Shown here one piece after another: positions 47,621-57,000 of a DNA stretch of 64,000 bases (its first letter is position 1; every line of letters begins with the position of its first letter). The notes below the pieces were generated by a model. It ran no database searches. It was not told the origin of the DNA and saw nothing but the letters and a program-made list of their open reading frames with translations. Position numbers and translations under genes: made by a program. Location of the stretch: positions 372,001 through 436,000 of the forward strand of contig NZ_CAJZAG010000007.1 in the NCBI RefSeq assembly GCF_914271485.1, read 5' to 3'. Origin of the DNA: Cupriavidus pampae (GTDB lineage Bacteria; Pseudomonadota; Gammaproteobacteria; Burkholderiales; Burkholderiaceae).

Positions 47621-49096
47621 ATGTCCAACGGACTGCCGGTTTCTCGGCTAATCAACGTCGCCATCAATATGTCGCCGCTGGCGGCGCAAGGCGCCAATCT
47701 GAATACAGCGCTGCTTCTGGGCGCATCGTCGGCGATCGATGCCAACGAGCGCATGCGCGCGTTTGGCTCCATCGACGAGGTGGCATCCACCTTCGGCACG
47801 CTCGCGCCCGAGTATCTGGCGGCGCTGCTGTACTTCCAGCAGACGCCCCAGCCGTCCGAACTGCTTATCGGCCGCTGGGCGAAGACCGCAACGTCTGGCC
47901 TGCTGCGTGGCGCGGCACTCTCGACGGCGCAGAAGGACATCAACACGTGGAAGGCCGTCACGGCGGGCTCGTTCAAGGTCACCGTCGATGCGAGCCTGAA
48001 GACGCTGTCCACGCTGGATTTCTCCGGCGTGACCAACCTGAACGGCGTGGCCACGATCATCCAGACCGCGCTGGCCGGCGCGACGTGCGTGTGGAACGGT
48101 ACGCAGTTCGTCATCACGTCGCCTACCACTGGCACCTCGTCGAAGATCAGCTACGCGACGCCCACGGGCACTGGCACCGATATCTCCACGATGCTTGGCA
48201 TGACCAGCTCGCTGGCGTCCGCGCCGGTTGATGGCATCCTGGCCGAGACGCCCGACGCCTGCGTGGCGCTGTTTCTCGATCGCTTCGCCAACAAGTTCCT
48301 CGGCCTCCAGTTCGCGGACAGCAGCCTGACCAACGACCAGCACGTAGCCGTGGCCGACCTCATCGAGGGCGACCAGAAGCACCTGTATGGCGCCACGACG
48401 CAGGAGCCGCAGGCGCTCGACAGCACGGCCACCACGGATCTGCTGTCGCGCTTCAAGGCAAAGGCCTACAAGTACTCGTTCGCGCAGTACTCAAGCACGA
48501 GCCCGTACGCTGTCGCTTCGCTGTTCGGACGCCTGCTGACGACCGATTTCAACGCCAACAACAGCACCATCACGCTGATGTGGAAGCAGGAACCCGGCAT
48601 CGTGCCGGAGACCCTGTCGAGCACGCAGGCGAATGTGCTGCAGGACAAGCGCGGCAATGTCTTCGTCGCGTACAACAACGACACCGCGATCGTTCAGTAC
48701 GGCGTGACGCCGAGCGGCATCTTCATCGACTCGGTCTACAACTCGATCTGGTTCCAGAACCGTATTCAGACCGATGTGTACAACCTGCTGTATCAGAGCC
48801 CGACGAAGATCCCGCAGACCGACACCGGCAATGCGCTGATCGCCACCGTGATCGCGAGCGTGTGCGACGCGGCGGTGAATAACGGCTATCTGGCGCCGGG
48901 CGTATGGAACTCGGCCGGCTTCGGCGCATTGAAGCAGGGAGATCCGCTGGCCAAGGGCTACTACATCTACGTGCCACCGATCGCATTGCAGTCGCAGGCC
49001 GACCGCGAGGCTCGCAAGTCGGTGCCGTTCCAGATCGCCGCCAAAGAGGCCGGCGCCATCCACAGCGTTGACATCCTCGTCAACGTGAACCGCTGA
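47621..49096 (+). CDS. Tail sheath protein (DUF3383), 491 aa
   Basis: The contractile outer tube. MSNGLPVSRLINVAINMSPL and AAQGANLNTALLLGASSAID are the DUF3383 start; FGTLAPEYLAALLYFQQTPQ and LIGRWAKTATSGLLRGAALS follow. Length fits the family. It places the particle among contractile (myo-type) tails, unlike element 1. Confidence 0.92.
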   Translation: MSNGLPVSRLINVAINMSPLAAQGANLNTALLLGASSAIDANERMRAFGSIDEVASTFGTLAPEYLAALLYFQQTPQPSELLIGRWAKTATSGLLRGAALSTAQKDINTWKAVTAGSFKVTVDASLKTLSTLDFSGVTNLNGVATIIQTALAGATCVWNGTQFVITSPTTGTSSKISYATPTGTGTDISTMLGMTSSLASAPVDGILAETPDACVALFLDRFANKFLGLQFADSSLTNDQHVAVADLIEGDQKHLYGATTQEPQALDSTATTDLLSRFKAKAYKYSFAQYSSTSPYAVASLFGRLLTTDFNANNSTITLMWKQEPGIVPETLSSTQANVLQDKRGNVFVAYNNDTAIVQYGVTPSGIFIDSVYNSIWFQNRIQTDVYNLLYQSPTKIPQTDTGNALIATVIASVCDAAVNNGYLAPGVWNSAGFGALKQGDPLAKGYYIYVPPIALQSQADREARKSVPFQIAAKEAGAIHSVDILVNVNR

Positions 49097-49107
49097 TAGG
49101 GGAAATC

Positions 49108-49551
49108 ATGTCGGGTACCTATTCCTTCATCGACGTCCAGGCATCCATCACGGGTCCTGGCGGCTCTTTCTCGCTGGGATACGGCGAGGCCACGGCACAG
49201 GAGGGCATCACTGTCGCCATGGCGAACGACAAGAATGTGATGACCATCGGCGCGGACGGCGAGGGCATGCATAGCCTGCACGCCGACAACTCCGGCCAGA
49301 TCACGCTGCGCTACCTCAAGACGGCACCGATCAATCGCACGCTGATGGCGTTGTACAACGGCCAGAAGCTCGACAGCCGGCTGTGGGGCAAGAACGTGAT
49401 CGTCATCAACCAGTCGGTGGCGGGCGATATCGTCACGGCGGTGCAGTGCGCCTTCAAGAAGTTGCCCGACCTGACGTATGCGCAGGACGGCGGCACGGTC
49501 GAGTGGGTGTTCGAGGCGGTGCGCATCGACGAAATGCTGGGGACGTACTAA
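49108..49551 (+). CDS. Tail tube protein (DUF3277), 147 aa
   Basis: The inner tube under the sheath. MSGTYSFIDVQASITGPGGS and LGYGEATAQEGITVAMANDK with NKMTIGADGEG-like NVMTIGADGEGMHS are DUF3277/KPP10-type tube signatures. Follows the sheath as usual; its TAA overlaps the next ATG. Confidence 0.9.
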   Translation: MSGTYSFIDVQASITGPGGSFSLGYGEATAQEGITVAMANDKNVMTIGADGEGMHSLHADNSGQITLRYLKTAPINRTLMALYNGQKLDSRLWGKNVIVINQSVAGDIVTAVQCAFKKLPDLTYAQDGGTVEWVFEAVRIDEMLGTY

Positions 49552-50000
49552 TGGGCCGCGAGATTCAGCTTGGTGGCAGCCAATACTCGATCGGGCGCCT
49601 GAGCGCGATGCAGCAGCTGCACGTCTCGCGTCGAGTGGCGCCGATCGTGCCAGCGTTGATTCCGGTCTTTCTGAGCATGCGCGGCAGCGCCACCTTTGGC
49701 GAGAACCTGGAAGGCCTTGCCGACGCGTTGCAGCCACTCGCGGATGGGCTGGCTGGTCTGAAGGACGAGGACGCCGAGTATGTGGTCGGCACCTGCCTGT
49801 CCGCCGTCCAGCGCCAGCAGCCGACCGGCTGGGCGCGCGTGTGGGCGCTCGAGCAGAAGCGCCTCATGTTCGAAGATATGGACATGGGGGTGATCCTTCC
49901 GCTCGTCGTGCAGGTCATCGTGGCGAATCTCGGCCCTTTTATTCAAGGGTTGCTTACCAGCCAAGCGAGCAGCCCAGATCTGGCGACACCAGCTGGGTAA
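49551..50000 (+). CDS. Tail assembly chaperone, zero-frame product, 149 aa
   Basis: MGREIQLGGSQYSIGRLSAM followed by QQLHVSRRVAPIVPALIPVF is a tail assembly chaperone pattern in myophages of this type. A slippery heptamer CCCTTTT lies in frame at 49,934-49,940, 60 bases before the stop, giving a second, longer product. Confidence 0.82.
   Translation: MGREIQLGGSQYSIGRLSAMQQLHVSRRVAPIVPALIPVFLSMRGSATFGENLEGLADALQPLADGLAGLKDEDAEYVVGTCLSAVQRQQPTGWARVWALEQKRLMFEDMDMGVILPLVVQVIVANLGPFIQGLLTSQASSPDLATPAG
49934..49940 (+). promoter_or_regulatory. -1 frameshift site CCCTTTT (candidate)
   Basis: The zero frame reads C CCT TTT, a fitting X XXY YYZ heptamer. The -1 frame is open from before this point to 50,185, and the downstream conserved part has no start codon of its own. 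Confidence 0.65.
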
Positions 50001-50185
50001 GACACCTGCCGGGCGGCGAGGAATACCTGCTTAGGCCAGTCAAGGCTCAGATGTGCAAGTACGAATCGATGTTCGACGGCACGCTCGGCCTTGCGGACTT
50101 CGCGCTGATGAATGACTTCCTGCTGATGGAAGACGACAACCAGGCAGCCGCACGCCGCGCGCTGGATCCGAAGAATGGCCAATAA
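49940..50185 (+). CDS. Frameshift extension of the chaperone (DUF6889-like)
   Basis: Would form the last 81 residues of a 211-aa fusion. The part SWVRHLPGGEEYLLRPVKAQ and FDGTLGLADFALMNDFLLME resembles the small DUF6889-type proteins that follow chaperone genes in contractile-tail phages. The only ATG in the frame (in AQMCKYESM) comes after the conserved LPGGEEYLLRPV, which supports frameshifting. Overlaps the tape measure start by 11 bp. Confidence 0.7.
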   Translation, partial: YSRVAYQPSEQPRSGDTSWVRHLPGGEEYLLRPVKAQMCKYESMFDGTLGLADFALMNDFLLMEDDNQAAARRALDPKNGQ

Positions 50186-51806
50186 CGACAATATCCGCGA
50201 GCTTCTGGTCGGTCTCGGCTTCAAGGTCGATGAGACGGGCTTGAAGAACTTCGACGAAGGGGTCGAGCGGGCCGCGAAGGGCGTCACGCAACTCGTCACG
50301 ACCATCGGCGCGTCCGCGCGTTCGGTGAGCGCTGGCGTCTCGGCGCTCGCGTCGAAGCTCGAGGAAATCTACTTCGTTGCCCAGCGGACCGGCGCCACGG
50401 CGACCAGCCTGAAGGCCTTCGACTTCGCCGCGCGCAACCTTGGCATCTCGTCCGAGACGGCGTTTGGTGCTGTCGAAAGCCTGGCGAAATACCTGCGCAG
50501 CAATCCAGCCGGTGAGCGCTACCTCGCCACGCTGGGCGTGCAGACGCGTAATGCGAACGGCGAGCTGCGCGACACTGCGGACATCCTTGCCGATGTTGGC
50601 AAGGAACTGGCCAACAAGCCGACCTTGTCGGGCAAGTATGGAGAAGCCCTCGGTATCGACCCGAACCTCCTGCTGGCAATGCGCAGCGGCGAGTTCGCCA
50701 GGTTCATGCAGCAGTACCGGGATATGTCCCGGAACAGCGGTCTGGACCAGGCGGCGGAAGACTCGCACCGTTTCATGGTGCAGATGCGCGAGCTCGGCGC
50801 GACGTTCGAGAGCTTCGGCATCAAGGTCGAGGGGGCGCTGCTGCGCAAGGTTGGGCCGCTGCTGGAGCAGTTCCAGGGGTGGGTTGACGAGCATGGCGAC
50901 GAGATCGCCGGGCGGGTCGCGGATATCGCGAGCGCCATCCTGACCGCGGCGGAGACGCTTGGGCCGCCGCTGAGGTGGGTGGCTGACCAGTTCATCGAAC
51001 TGGACCGGGTCACCGATGGCTGGTCTACGAAAATCCTGCTGCTGGTCAGCGCGTTCGGCGCGCTGGGCGGCTTCAAGATCGTTGGCGGCCTGTGGGACAT
51101 GGTGAAGGCGGTGCGCGCACTGTTCGCAGCCAATGCTGCCGCGGCGGCCGGTGGCGCAGCGGCTGGTGCGGGCGGCGCGGCTGGGGCGGCAGGTGCTGGG
51201 GCGGCAGGTGCGGGGGCGGCAGGTGCTGGTGCGGCAAGTGCCGGTGCGGCAAGGGCTGGTGCAGTGGCTGGCCGGATGTCGCGCTTTCTGCCGTGGCTTG
51301 GGCGATTCGCAGGTGCGGCCGGCCTGGGGCTCTACAGCAGCGACCTGAATACGGGCGAGGAAGCGGAACTTGCGCGGCGACGTGCCGCGGCTGGCGCGGA
51401 GCAACGGCCCGCCGGCGCATACGGCGCTGCGCAGTGGAATCCGGATCGGCAGGCGAACTTCAAGGCGTGGTCGGGCAAGGACATCCGCGATTCGTCGCTG
51501 ACGGAACAGTTGCAGTTCGTGCACTACGAGCTGACGCAGGGCGCCGACCAGCGCGCCGGCCAGTTGCTGCGGGCCGCGCAGAACGCCCAGCAAGCTGGAG
51601 AGATCGTATCGCGTTACTACGAGCGTCCGGCACAGGCTGATGCCGAAGCCGCACGCCGTGGTGCGTCCGCTGTCTCGCTGCAGCAAGAGACGAACATCAA
51701 CGTGTACGGTGTCTCCGATCCCGCCGCCGCTGGCCGCGCGGCAGCCGACTCGCAGGCGCAGGTGAATGGCGACATGGTGCGCAACTTTCAGGGAGCAATC
51801 GCGTGA
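50175..51806 (+). CDS. Tape measure protein with C-terminal tail-lysozyme domain, 543 aa
   Basis: The N-terminal helical part (ELLVGLGFKVDETGLKNFDE, then QLVTTIGASARSVSAGVSAL) sets tail length, near 80 nm by 0.15 nm per residue. A membrane-prone stretch (TKILLLVSAFGALGGFKIVG) and an Ala/Gly linker made by 15-bp repeats follow. The C-terminal domain QWNPDRQANFKAWSGKDIRD then SSLTEQLQFVHYELTQGADQ matches the phage tail lysozyme family (PF18013), cutting the cell wall during penetration. Confidence 0.88.
   Translation: MANNDNIRELLVGLGFKVDETGLKNFDEGVERAAKGVTQLVTTIGASARSVSAGVSALASKLEEIYFVAQRTGATATSLKAFDFAARNLGISSETAFGAVESLAKYLRSNPAGERYLATLGVQTRNANGELRDTADILADVGKELANKPTLSGKYGEALGIDPNLLLAMRSGEFARFMQQYRDMSRNSGLDQAAEDSHRFMVQMRELGATFESFGIKVEGALLRKVGPLLEQFQGWVDEHGDEIAGRVADIASAILTAAETLGPPLRWVADQFIELDRVTDGWSTKILLLVSAFGALGGFKIVGGLWDMVKAVRALFAANAAAAAGGAAAGAGGAAGAAGAGAAGAGAAGAGAASAGAARAGAVAGRMSRFLPWLGRFAGAAGLGLYSSDLNTGEEAELARRRAAAGAEQRPAGAYGAAQWNPDRQANFKAWSGKDIRDSSLTEQLQFVHYELTQGADQRAGQLLRAAQNAQQAGEIVSRYYERPAQADAEAARRGASAVSLQQETNINVYGVSDPAAAGRAAADSQAQVNGDMVRNFQGAIA
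51186..51260 (+). repeat. Five tandem 15-bp repeats in the tape measure gene
   Basis: Units of the type GCGGCAGGTGCTGGG with one to three changes each, encoding repeated A-A-G-A-G. The flanks (51,140-51,185) look like older, diverged copies. Such an in-frame minisatellite can change tape length in five-residue steps. Confidence 0.8.
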
Positions 51807-52381
51807 GCATTCTCGACATGATCTTCTTGAAGTCGAAACGCATCGACGCCATCGAGATCGGCGTTGAGCTCGAGGAAACACATCTCGACGAGTTGCAGAT
51901 CACCGAGCACCCTGTGGAGAAGGGCGCGGAGATCAACGATCACGCGTACAAGCGCCAGCCCGAGCTGACACTGAAATGCGGGTGGAGCAATTCACAGATC
52001 AAGGCACTGGCCGGAGCGCTGGAATCGATCTTTGAGGGCGGTGCGCTGCCGTCAGCCGACTACGTCAGCACGGTCTATTCCCAGCTGCTGGCGCTGCAGG
52101 AGACGCGGCGGCCGTTCGATGTGGTCACGTCCCTCCGCATCTACCGCGACATGTTGTTCAAGTCGCTGTCGGTGACGAAGGACCAGAAGACGGGCGCCGC
52201 ACTGTACATCACAGCGACGCTGAAGCAGATCCGGATCGTCCAGACGCAGGCGACGACGCTGCCGACGCGGCAGGACCAGGCAGATCCGCAGTCAACCGCC
52301 GAGACCCTGACAGCTGGGGTCAAGGCAGCGTTGCCGGCCATCCCGGTGCCCGGCGGCGCGATTCCCTCGGAGCTCTGGTGA
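51803..52381 (+). CDS. Baseplate/Dit-like tail protein, 192 aa
   Basis: GTG start overlapping the tape measure stop. ILDMIFLKSKRIDAIEIGVE then LDELQITEHPVEKGAEINDH is the start of the Dit-like N-terminal domain family; KRQPELTLKCGWSN and LLALQETRRPFDVVTSLRIY follow. A distal tail ring protein. Confidence 0.8.
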   Translation: MSILDMIFLKSKRIDAIEIGVELEETHLDELQITEHPVEKGAEINDHAYKRQPELTLKCGWSNSQIKALAGALESIFEGGALPSADYVSTVYSQLLALQETRRPFDVVTSLRIYRDMLFKSLSVTKDQKTGAALYITATLKQIRIVQTQATTLPTRQDQADPQSTAETLTAGVKAALPAIPVPGGAIPSELW

Positions 52382-52695
52382 TGGCGAACTACTTTGAAGT
52401 CCCGCTGAGTCCGGAACCGCAACGTTTCACCATCACGCTCGGCGGCGTGGACTATCGACTGACGGTGCAGTATCGGAAGGCTGGTGGCGCCGGCTGGGTG
52501 CTCGATATCGCCGACGCGGCGAACCAGCCGCTGGTCAGTGGATTGCCGCTCGTGACCGGCGTGGATCTGCTCGGGCAGTATCGGCACCTGCAGTTCGGCG
52601 GCCGGCTCTGGGTGCAAGGCGCGGAGAATCCCGACGATGTGCCGACGTACGACGATCTGGGCATCGGCTCGCACGTGTTCTGGGTGACAGACTGA
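52381..52695 (+). CDS. Phage baseplate plug protein (DUF6983-type), 104 aa
   Basis: MANYFEVPLSPEPQRFTITL followed by GGVDYRLTVQYRKAGGAGWV and GVDLLGQYRHLQFGGRL is the pattern of small baseplate plug proteins in this tail type. Its stop overlaps the hub start. Confidence 0.78.
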   Translation: MANYFEVPLSPEPQRFTITLGGVDYRLTVQYRKAGGAGWVLDIADAANQPLVSGLPLVTGVDLLGQYRHLQFGGRLWVQGAENPDDVPTYDDLGIGSHVFWVTD

Positions 52696-53993
52696 TGGGC
52701 GTTCATCAATTTGGCCGAAAGGTCTCGATCCTCGTTGGCCAGGACGGCGGCGCTGCGCTTGAACTGTCCGATCTGCGTGTCGTGTACACCATCAAGCGTG
52801 GCGACAATCAGACGCCCAACTCGGCGCGCCTGCGCGTGTTCAACGTCTCGGATGCCACGCGCCATCGCATCGAGCGCGAGTTCGGGCGGATCGTGGTGCA
52901 GGCTGGCTACGAGGGGAACTTCGGCATCATCTTCGACGGCACGATCAAGCAGGTTCGACGGGGGCGCGAGAACCAGACGGATACCTATCTGGACATCACC
53001 GCGGCAGACGGCGATTCGGCCTATAACTTCGCCGTCGTGAACAACACGCTTTCCGCCGGCTCGACGGCCGCGGATCACGTGCAGGTGTGCACAAGGGCGA
53101 TGGTGCAGTTTGGCGTAACGCTCGGCTACACACCATTCGGCAACCCGACATCGTCCAAACCGACGGCGGCCGATATTGCCGACCAGCAGGCCAAAGTGGG
53201 TGCCGCGCGCAAGCCGCTGGACGCGAAGCAGAGCGAGCAGCTTGCATTGCTTGGCCAAGTCAAAGACTTGCGCGTCCGGGCAGAAGAACTCAGCCAGGCG
53301 GGAGATCAAGCTGGTGAGATCGCGCTGCTTCGTCAGGCACAAGGCCTGCTGGGGCAGGTCGATCAGCTCGAGAAAGAGGTGAACAGCCTGTACCTGCCGG
53401 CGTGGCAGCGCGAGGACGCGAAGCTGAAGGCGATGCAGGCTTCCGCGGCGCTGCCAGATCCGCCGGTCGCATCCCGACAAGGGTTGCCGCGCGGAAAGGT
53501 GATGTTCGGCATGGCTCGCGATTTCATGCGCTGGACCGCGCGAACCGAGCAGACAGTCTGGAGCATCCAGGACGGCAAGGTGATCATGGTGCCGGAGACT
53601 TCTTACTTGCCGGGCGAGATTCCGGTGATCACCGCCGAAACGGGCATGATTGGCATGCCCGAGCAGACGCAAAACGGCATCACGATCAAGATGCTGACGA
53701 ACCCGAGCGTCAAGATCGGACGGCTGATCCGGATCGATAACGCCAGCGTGCAGCGGTATGAGTACAGTCTCAACGTGGGGCAGAAGGAGCAGAACGAGCG
53801 GATCCAAAAGCAGGCGAAGCTGCAGGATGACGGCTTCTACTACGTCATGATCGCCGAACACTCTGGCGACACGCGCGGAAAGGAGTACTACACCGATGTG
53901 TTCTGCCTGGCGGCAGACGTCACAGTGCTGCCGGACAGCCTTAACGATCGCGGAGAGGTAAAGCCGGAAAACGCGATCAAGCGCTTCGGCTAG
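52695..53993 (+). CDS. Baseplate hub protein, 432 aa
   Basis: HQFGRKVSILVGQDGGAALE and VVYTIKRGDNQTPNSARLRV plus FDGTIKQVRRGRENQTDTYL identify the gp27/D-like hub. Residues about 155-235 are an inserted coiled-coil region (LGQVKDLRVRAEELSQAGDQ), unusually long. The C-terminus has the beta domain with SLNVGQKEQNERIQKQAKLQ. The hub supports the spike. Confidence 0.85.
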   Translation: MGVHQFGRKVSILVGQDGGAALELSDLRVVYTIKRGDNQTPNSARLRVFNVSDATRHRIEREFGRIVVQAGYEGNFGIIFDGTIKQVRRGRENQTDTYLDITAADGDSAYNFAVVNNTLSAGSTAADHVQVCTRAMVQFGVTLGYTPFGNPTSSKPTAADIADQQAKVGAARKPLDAKQSEQLALLGQVKDLRVRAEELSQAGDQAGEIALLRQAQGLLGQVDQLEKEVNSLYLPAWQREDAKLKAMQASAALPDPPVASRQGLPRGKVMFGMARDFMRWTARTEQTVWSIQDGKVIMVPETSYLPGEIPVITAETGMIGMPEQTQNGITIKMLTNPSVKIGRLIRIDNASVQRYEYSLNVGQKEQNERIQKQAKLQDDGFYYVMIAEHSGDTRGKEYYTDVFCLAADVTVLPDSLNDRGEVKPENAIKRFG

Positions 53994-54055
53994 CGGCCTT
54001 AGGCCGGCAGCACGCTCGGCGCAACTAACAGAATCATCTTCTTCCTAGCGACACC

Positions 54056-54781
54056 ATGGACAGGCGAGAACGGGTCAACGACCCTGAAGTAGCGCTTCGC
54101 GAGGCGCTGGACGGGTATCGCGCGGGCATCTGGACAGCGCTGCCGGGCATCGTCCAGTCTTTCCAGAGCGCCCCAGGTCGGTCTCCAACCTGCTCGGTGC
54201 AGCCCGCGATCAAGATGCAGGTGCGCCAGCTGGATGGCACGATTGCGAGCGTCGCGCTGCCGTTGCTGGTGGACTGCCCGGTGCAGTTCCCGTCTGGCGG
54301 CAATTGCACGCTGACCTTCCCGGTGGCCCCGGGCGATGAATGTCTGGTCGTGTTTGCCAGCCGTTGCATCGACGGCTGGTGGCAGTCGGGTGGCGTGCAG
54401 GAGCAGGCGGAACTGCGCATGCACGATCTGTCGGACGGGTTCGTGCTGCTGGGCTTCCGCTCCGTGCCGCGCGCGCTGACGGACGTCAGCACTGCCACGG
54501 CGCAGCTGCGCAGCGACGACGGCACGACTTACGTGGATCTGGACCCGGCCGGTCATATCGTCAAGGTCAAAGCTCCCGGGGGCATCGTGTTGGATACGCC
54601 AACCGTGACCGTGACAGGCGTGATGGCTGTGCAGAACGCCGGTTCTGCCTCAACCGCCTTCTCCATCAACGGCAACACGCAGTTCACCGGTCAGGTGCGC
54701 GCCAATGGCAAGCGCATCGACGACACCCACGCTCACAGCGGCGTGCAGCCGGGCAGCGGCAACAGCGGCCAGGTCATCTGA
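54056..54781 (+). CDS. Membrane-puncturing spike (Gp138/gpV-like), 241 aa
   Basis: An OB-fold N-terminal domain (RSPTCSVQPAIKMQVRQLDG, CIDGWWQSGGVQ) and a beta-helix region end in DDTHAHSGVQPGSGNSG. The HAH motif near the C-terminus is the iron-binding tip typical of Gp138-type spikes. It pierces the outer membrane when the sheath contracts. Confidence 0.88.
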   Translation: MDRRERVNDPEVALREALDGYRAGIWTALPGIVQSFQSAPGRSPTCSVQPAIKMQVRQLDGTIASVALPLLVDCPVQFPSGGNCTLTFPVAPGDECLVVFASRCIDGWWQSGGVQEQAELRMHDLSDGFVLLGFRSVPRALTDVSTATAQLRSDDGTTYVDLDPAGHIVKVKAPGGIVLDTPTVTVTGVMAVQNAGSASTAFSINGNTQFTGQVRANGKRIDDTHAHSGVQPGSGNSGQVI

Positions 54782-54790
54782 GGATTCCCA

Positions 54791-55147
54791 ATGCGGTACA
54801 GAAAACTTGACGCTGACGGCGATTACGTCTTCGGCGGGCAGCAGGCCGACTTCAACAAGGACGTGCCGGAGGCAGTCGCGCAGGCGGTGCTCACACGGTT
54901 GCGGCTTTTCCGCGGCGAATGGTTCCTCGACATCACGGAGGGCACGCCGCTCGACCAGATCATCGGCAAATACACCGCGGGCACCTACGACGCGGCGATT
55001 CGCCAGCGGATCCTGGGCACGCAGGGCGTGACCGCGCTGGTGGCCTACTCGAGCGACTTCAATCCCGACACGCGCAAGCTGAGCGTGTCGGCGACCATCA
55101 CCACCCAGTACGGGAAAGACCCCGTGCAGATCGATGGGACTCTGTAA
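54791..55147 (+). CDS. Baseplate wedge (gpW/gp25-like, DUF2634-type), 118 aa
   Basis: MRYRKLDADGDYVFGGQQAD, FNKDVPEAVAQAVLTRLRLF and RGEWFLDITEGTPLDQIIGK match the small wedge protein that starts sheath assembly. Stop overlaps the baseplate J start. Confidence 0.85.
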   Translation: MRYRKLDADGDYVFGGQQADFNKDVPEAVAQAVLTRLRLFRGEWFLDITEGTPLDQIIGKYTAGTYDAAIRQRILGTQGVTALVAYSSDFNPDTRKLSVSATITTQYGKDPVQIDGTL

Positions 55148-56328
55148 TGGCCATCACGACCACCGCACCGACAATCGATGACAACGGCATCTCGGCGCCG
55201 ATCTATGCCGACGTCCTCGAATACCTGAAGAGCAAGTACCGCGTCATCTATGGGCCGGATATCTACCTCGAGGACGACAGTCAGGACGGCCAGTTGGTGG
55301 GCGTATTCGCCGCGTCCATCAACGATGCCAACGCGACGACGGTAGCGGTCTACCGTTCGTTCAGCCCCGCAACCGCGCAGGGCGACGCGCTGGCCAGCAA
55401 TGTGAAGATCAACGGCATCGCCAGGAAGGCGGCCTCGTTCTCGACGGCGGACCTGATGATCGTCGGCCAGGCCGGGGCGCCCATCGCGAACGGCATTGCC
55501 AAGGACGCGAACAACAACCAGTGGACGCTGCCGGCAAATGTGATCATCCCACCGGGCGGCGCGATCACGGTCACGGCGACGTGCACGGCGCTCGGCGCGA
55601 TCGCGGCGGCGGCCGGCACGATCAATCAGATCGGAACCCCGACGCGGGGCTGGCAGACGGTGACGAATCCGGCGGCCGCGGCAGTTGGCACACCAGTCGA
55701 GTCGAACGCGGCGCTACGCCAACGCCAGACGGTGTCCACGGCGCTGCCGTCGCTGACGGTGCTGGACGGCATCATCGGCGCTGTGTCGAACGTCCCGGGC
55801 GTAACGCGTCTGCGCGCGTATGAAAACGACACGGCCACGACGGATGCGAATGGCTTGCCTCCGCACTCGATCTCGCTGGTCGTGGCGGGTGGCGATAACA
55901 CCGACATTGCCAACGCGATCGCGGTAAAGAAGACGCCGGGCTCGCCTACTTATGGCACGACCGCGGTCGTGGTGCAGGACGTCTATGGGCGCCCGATCAC
56001 GATCCGCTTCTACCGGCCGTCGAGCGCGGGTGTGACCGTCGCCATTTCGCTCAAGGCGCTGGCCGGCTACACGACCGCCACGGGTGACGCCATCAAGAAG
56101 GCGGTGTCCGACTACATCAACGGGGTGGACATCGGCGGCGGGGTTTCCGGCAGCGTCGAGTGGGCGGATGCGATCACCGCGGCGAACGGCGTGGGTGGCG
56201 GTACGACGTTCAAGCTGACGGGACTTACGCTGACTGGCCCCGGCGGCGCGGGCCTGCCAGACGTTGCGCTGCTGTTCAACCAGGTGGCGGTGTGCACGCC
56301 GGCCGATGTCGTGCTGACGGTGACCTGA
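55147..56328 (+). CDS. Baseplate J-like protein, 393 aa
   Basis: TAPTIDDNGISAPIYADVLE then YLKSKYRVIYGPDIYLEDDS, LRQRQTVSTALPSLTVLDGI and ISLVVAGGDNTDIANAIAVK are signatures of the baseplate J family (wedge component, gp6-like). Normal length. Confidence 0.92.
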   Translation: MAITTTAPTIDDNGISAPIYADVLEYLKSKYRVIYGPDIYLEDDSQDGQLVGVFAASINDANATTVAVYRSFSPATAQGDALASNVKINGIARKAASFSTADLMIVGQAGAPIANGIAKDANNNQWTLPANVIIPPGGAITVTATCTALGAIAAAAGTINQIGTPTRGWQTVTNPAAAAVGTPVESNAALRQRQTVSTALPSLTVLDGIIGAVSNVPGVTRLRAYENDTATTDANGLPPHSISLVVAGGDNTDIANAIAVKKTPGSPTYGTTAVVVQDVYGRPITIRFYRPSSAGVTVAISLKALAGYTTATGDAIKKAVSDYINGVDIGGGVSGSVEWADAITAANGVGGGTTFKLTGLTLTGPGGAGLPDVALLFNQVAVCTPADVVLTVT

Positions 56329-56329
56329 T

Positions 56330-56992
56330 ATGGCGGACATCTCTCAGTACACCGGCCGGATCACCAGTCAGCACAACCAGAAGCCGAAGTACATGGCGAT
56401 GGTCGAGGCGCTGACCGGAACGATGGTCGACCAGCAGAACGTGCTGGCGAGCATGCCTGGCAAGTTCGACCTCGACAATGCGGTTGGCGACCAGCTCGAC
56501 AGCATCGGCATCTGGGTGGGCATCTCGCGGAATGTGCCCATTCCTTTGACGAACGTCTATTTCTCGTTTGACGCGGAAGGGATCGGGTTTGAGCAAGGCA
56601 GCTGGAAAGGGCCATTCGACCCGGACACCGGCTTGACGCGGCTGGACGACGCCACCTACAGGCTGGTCCTCCGCGCGAAGATCGGCGCGAACCACTGGGA
56701 CGGCACGCTCGGCGCGTCGAAGGCGATCCTCGACTCGATCTTCGGTGGCGGCACGTTCGTCTTCATCGAAGACAACCAGGACATGTCCATGACGATCGGC
56801 ATTGCCGGCGTCATCCCGTCTGCGGTTTTTCTCGCGCTGCTGCGCAATGGACTTATCCCGATCAAGCCCGAGGGTGTGCGGGTCAACATCGTCATCGTGA
56901 CGACGACGGATGGCAGTCCTATTTTTGGTTTCGACATAAGCAACGACCTCGTCGCCGGTTTCGATACTGGCGCGTGGGGGTCTTCCCTGTAA
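56330..56992 (+). CDS. DUF2612 baseplate/tail protein, 220 aa
   Basis: YTGRITSQHNQKPKYMAMVE and GDQLDSIGIWVGISRNVPIP then DATYRLVLRAKIGANHWDGT match DUF2612, the P2 gpI-like protein that links baseplate and fibres. Confidence 0.88.
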   Translation: MADISQYTGRITSQHNQKPKYMAMVEALTGTMVDQQNVLASMPGKFDLDNAVGDQLDSIGIWVGISRNVPIPLTNVYFSFDAEGIGFEQGSWKGPFDPDTGLTRLDDATYRLVLRAKIGANHWDGTLGASKAILDSIFGGGTFVFIEDNQDMSMTIGIAGVIPSAVFLALLRNGLIPIKPEGVRVNIVIVTTTDGSPIFGFDISNDLVAGFDTGAWGSSL

Positions 56993-57000
56993 AGGCACAC

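Noticed and set aside
51186..51260. CRISPR-like array
   Set aside because: Units are 15 bp, contiguous and in frame inside the tape measure gene, with no spacers.
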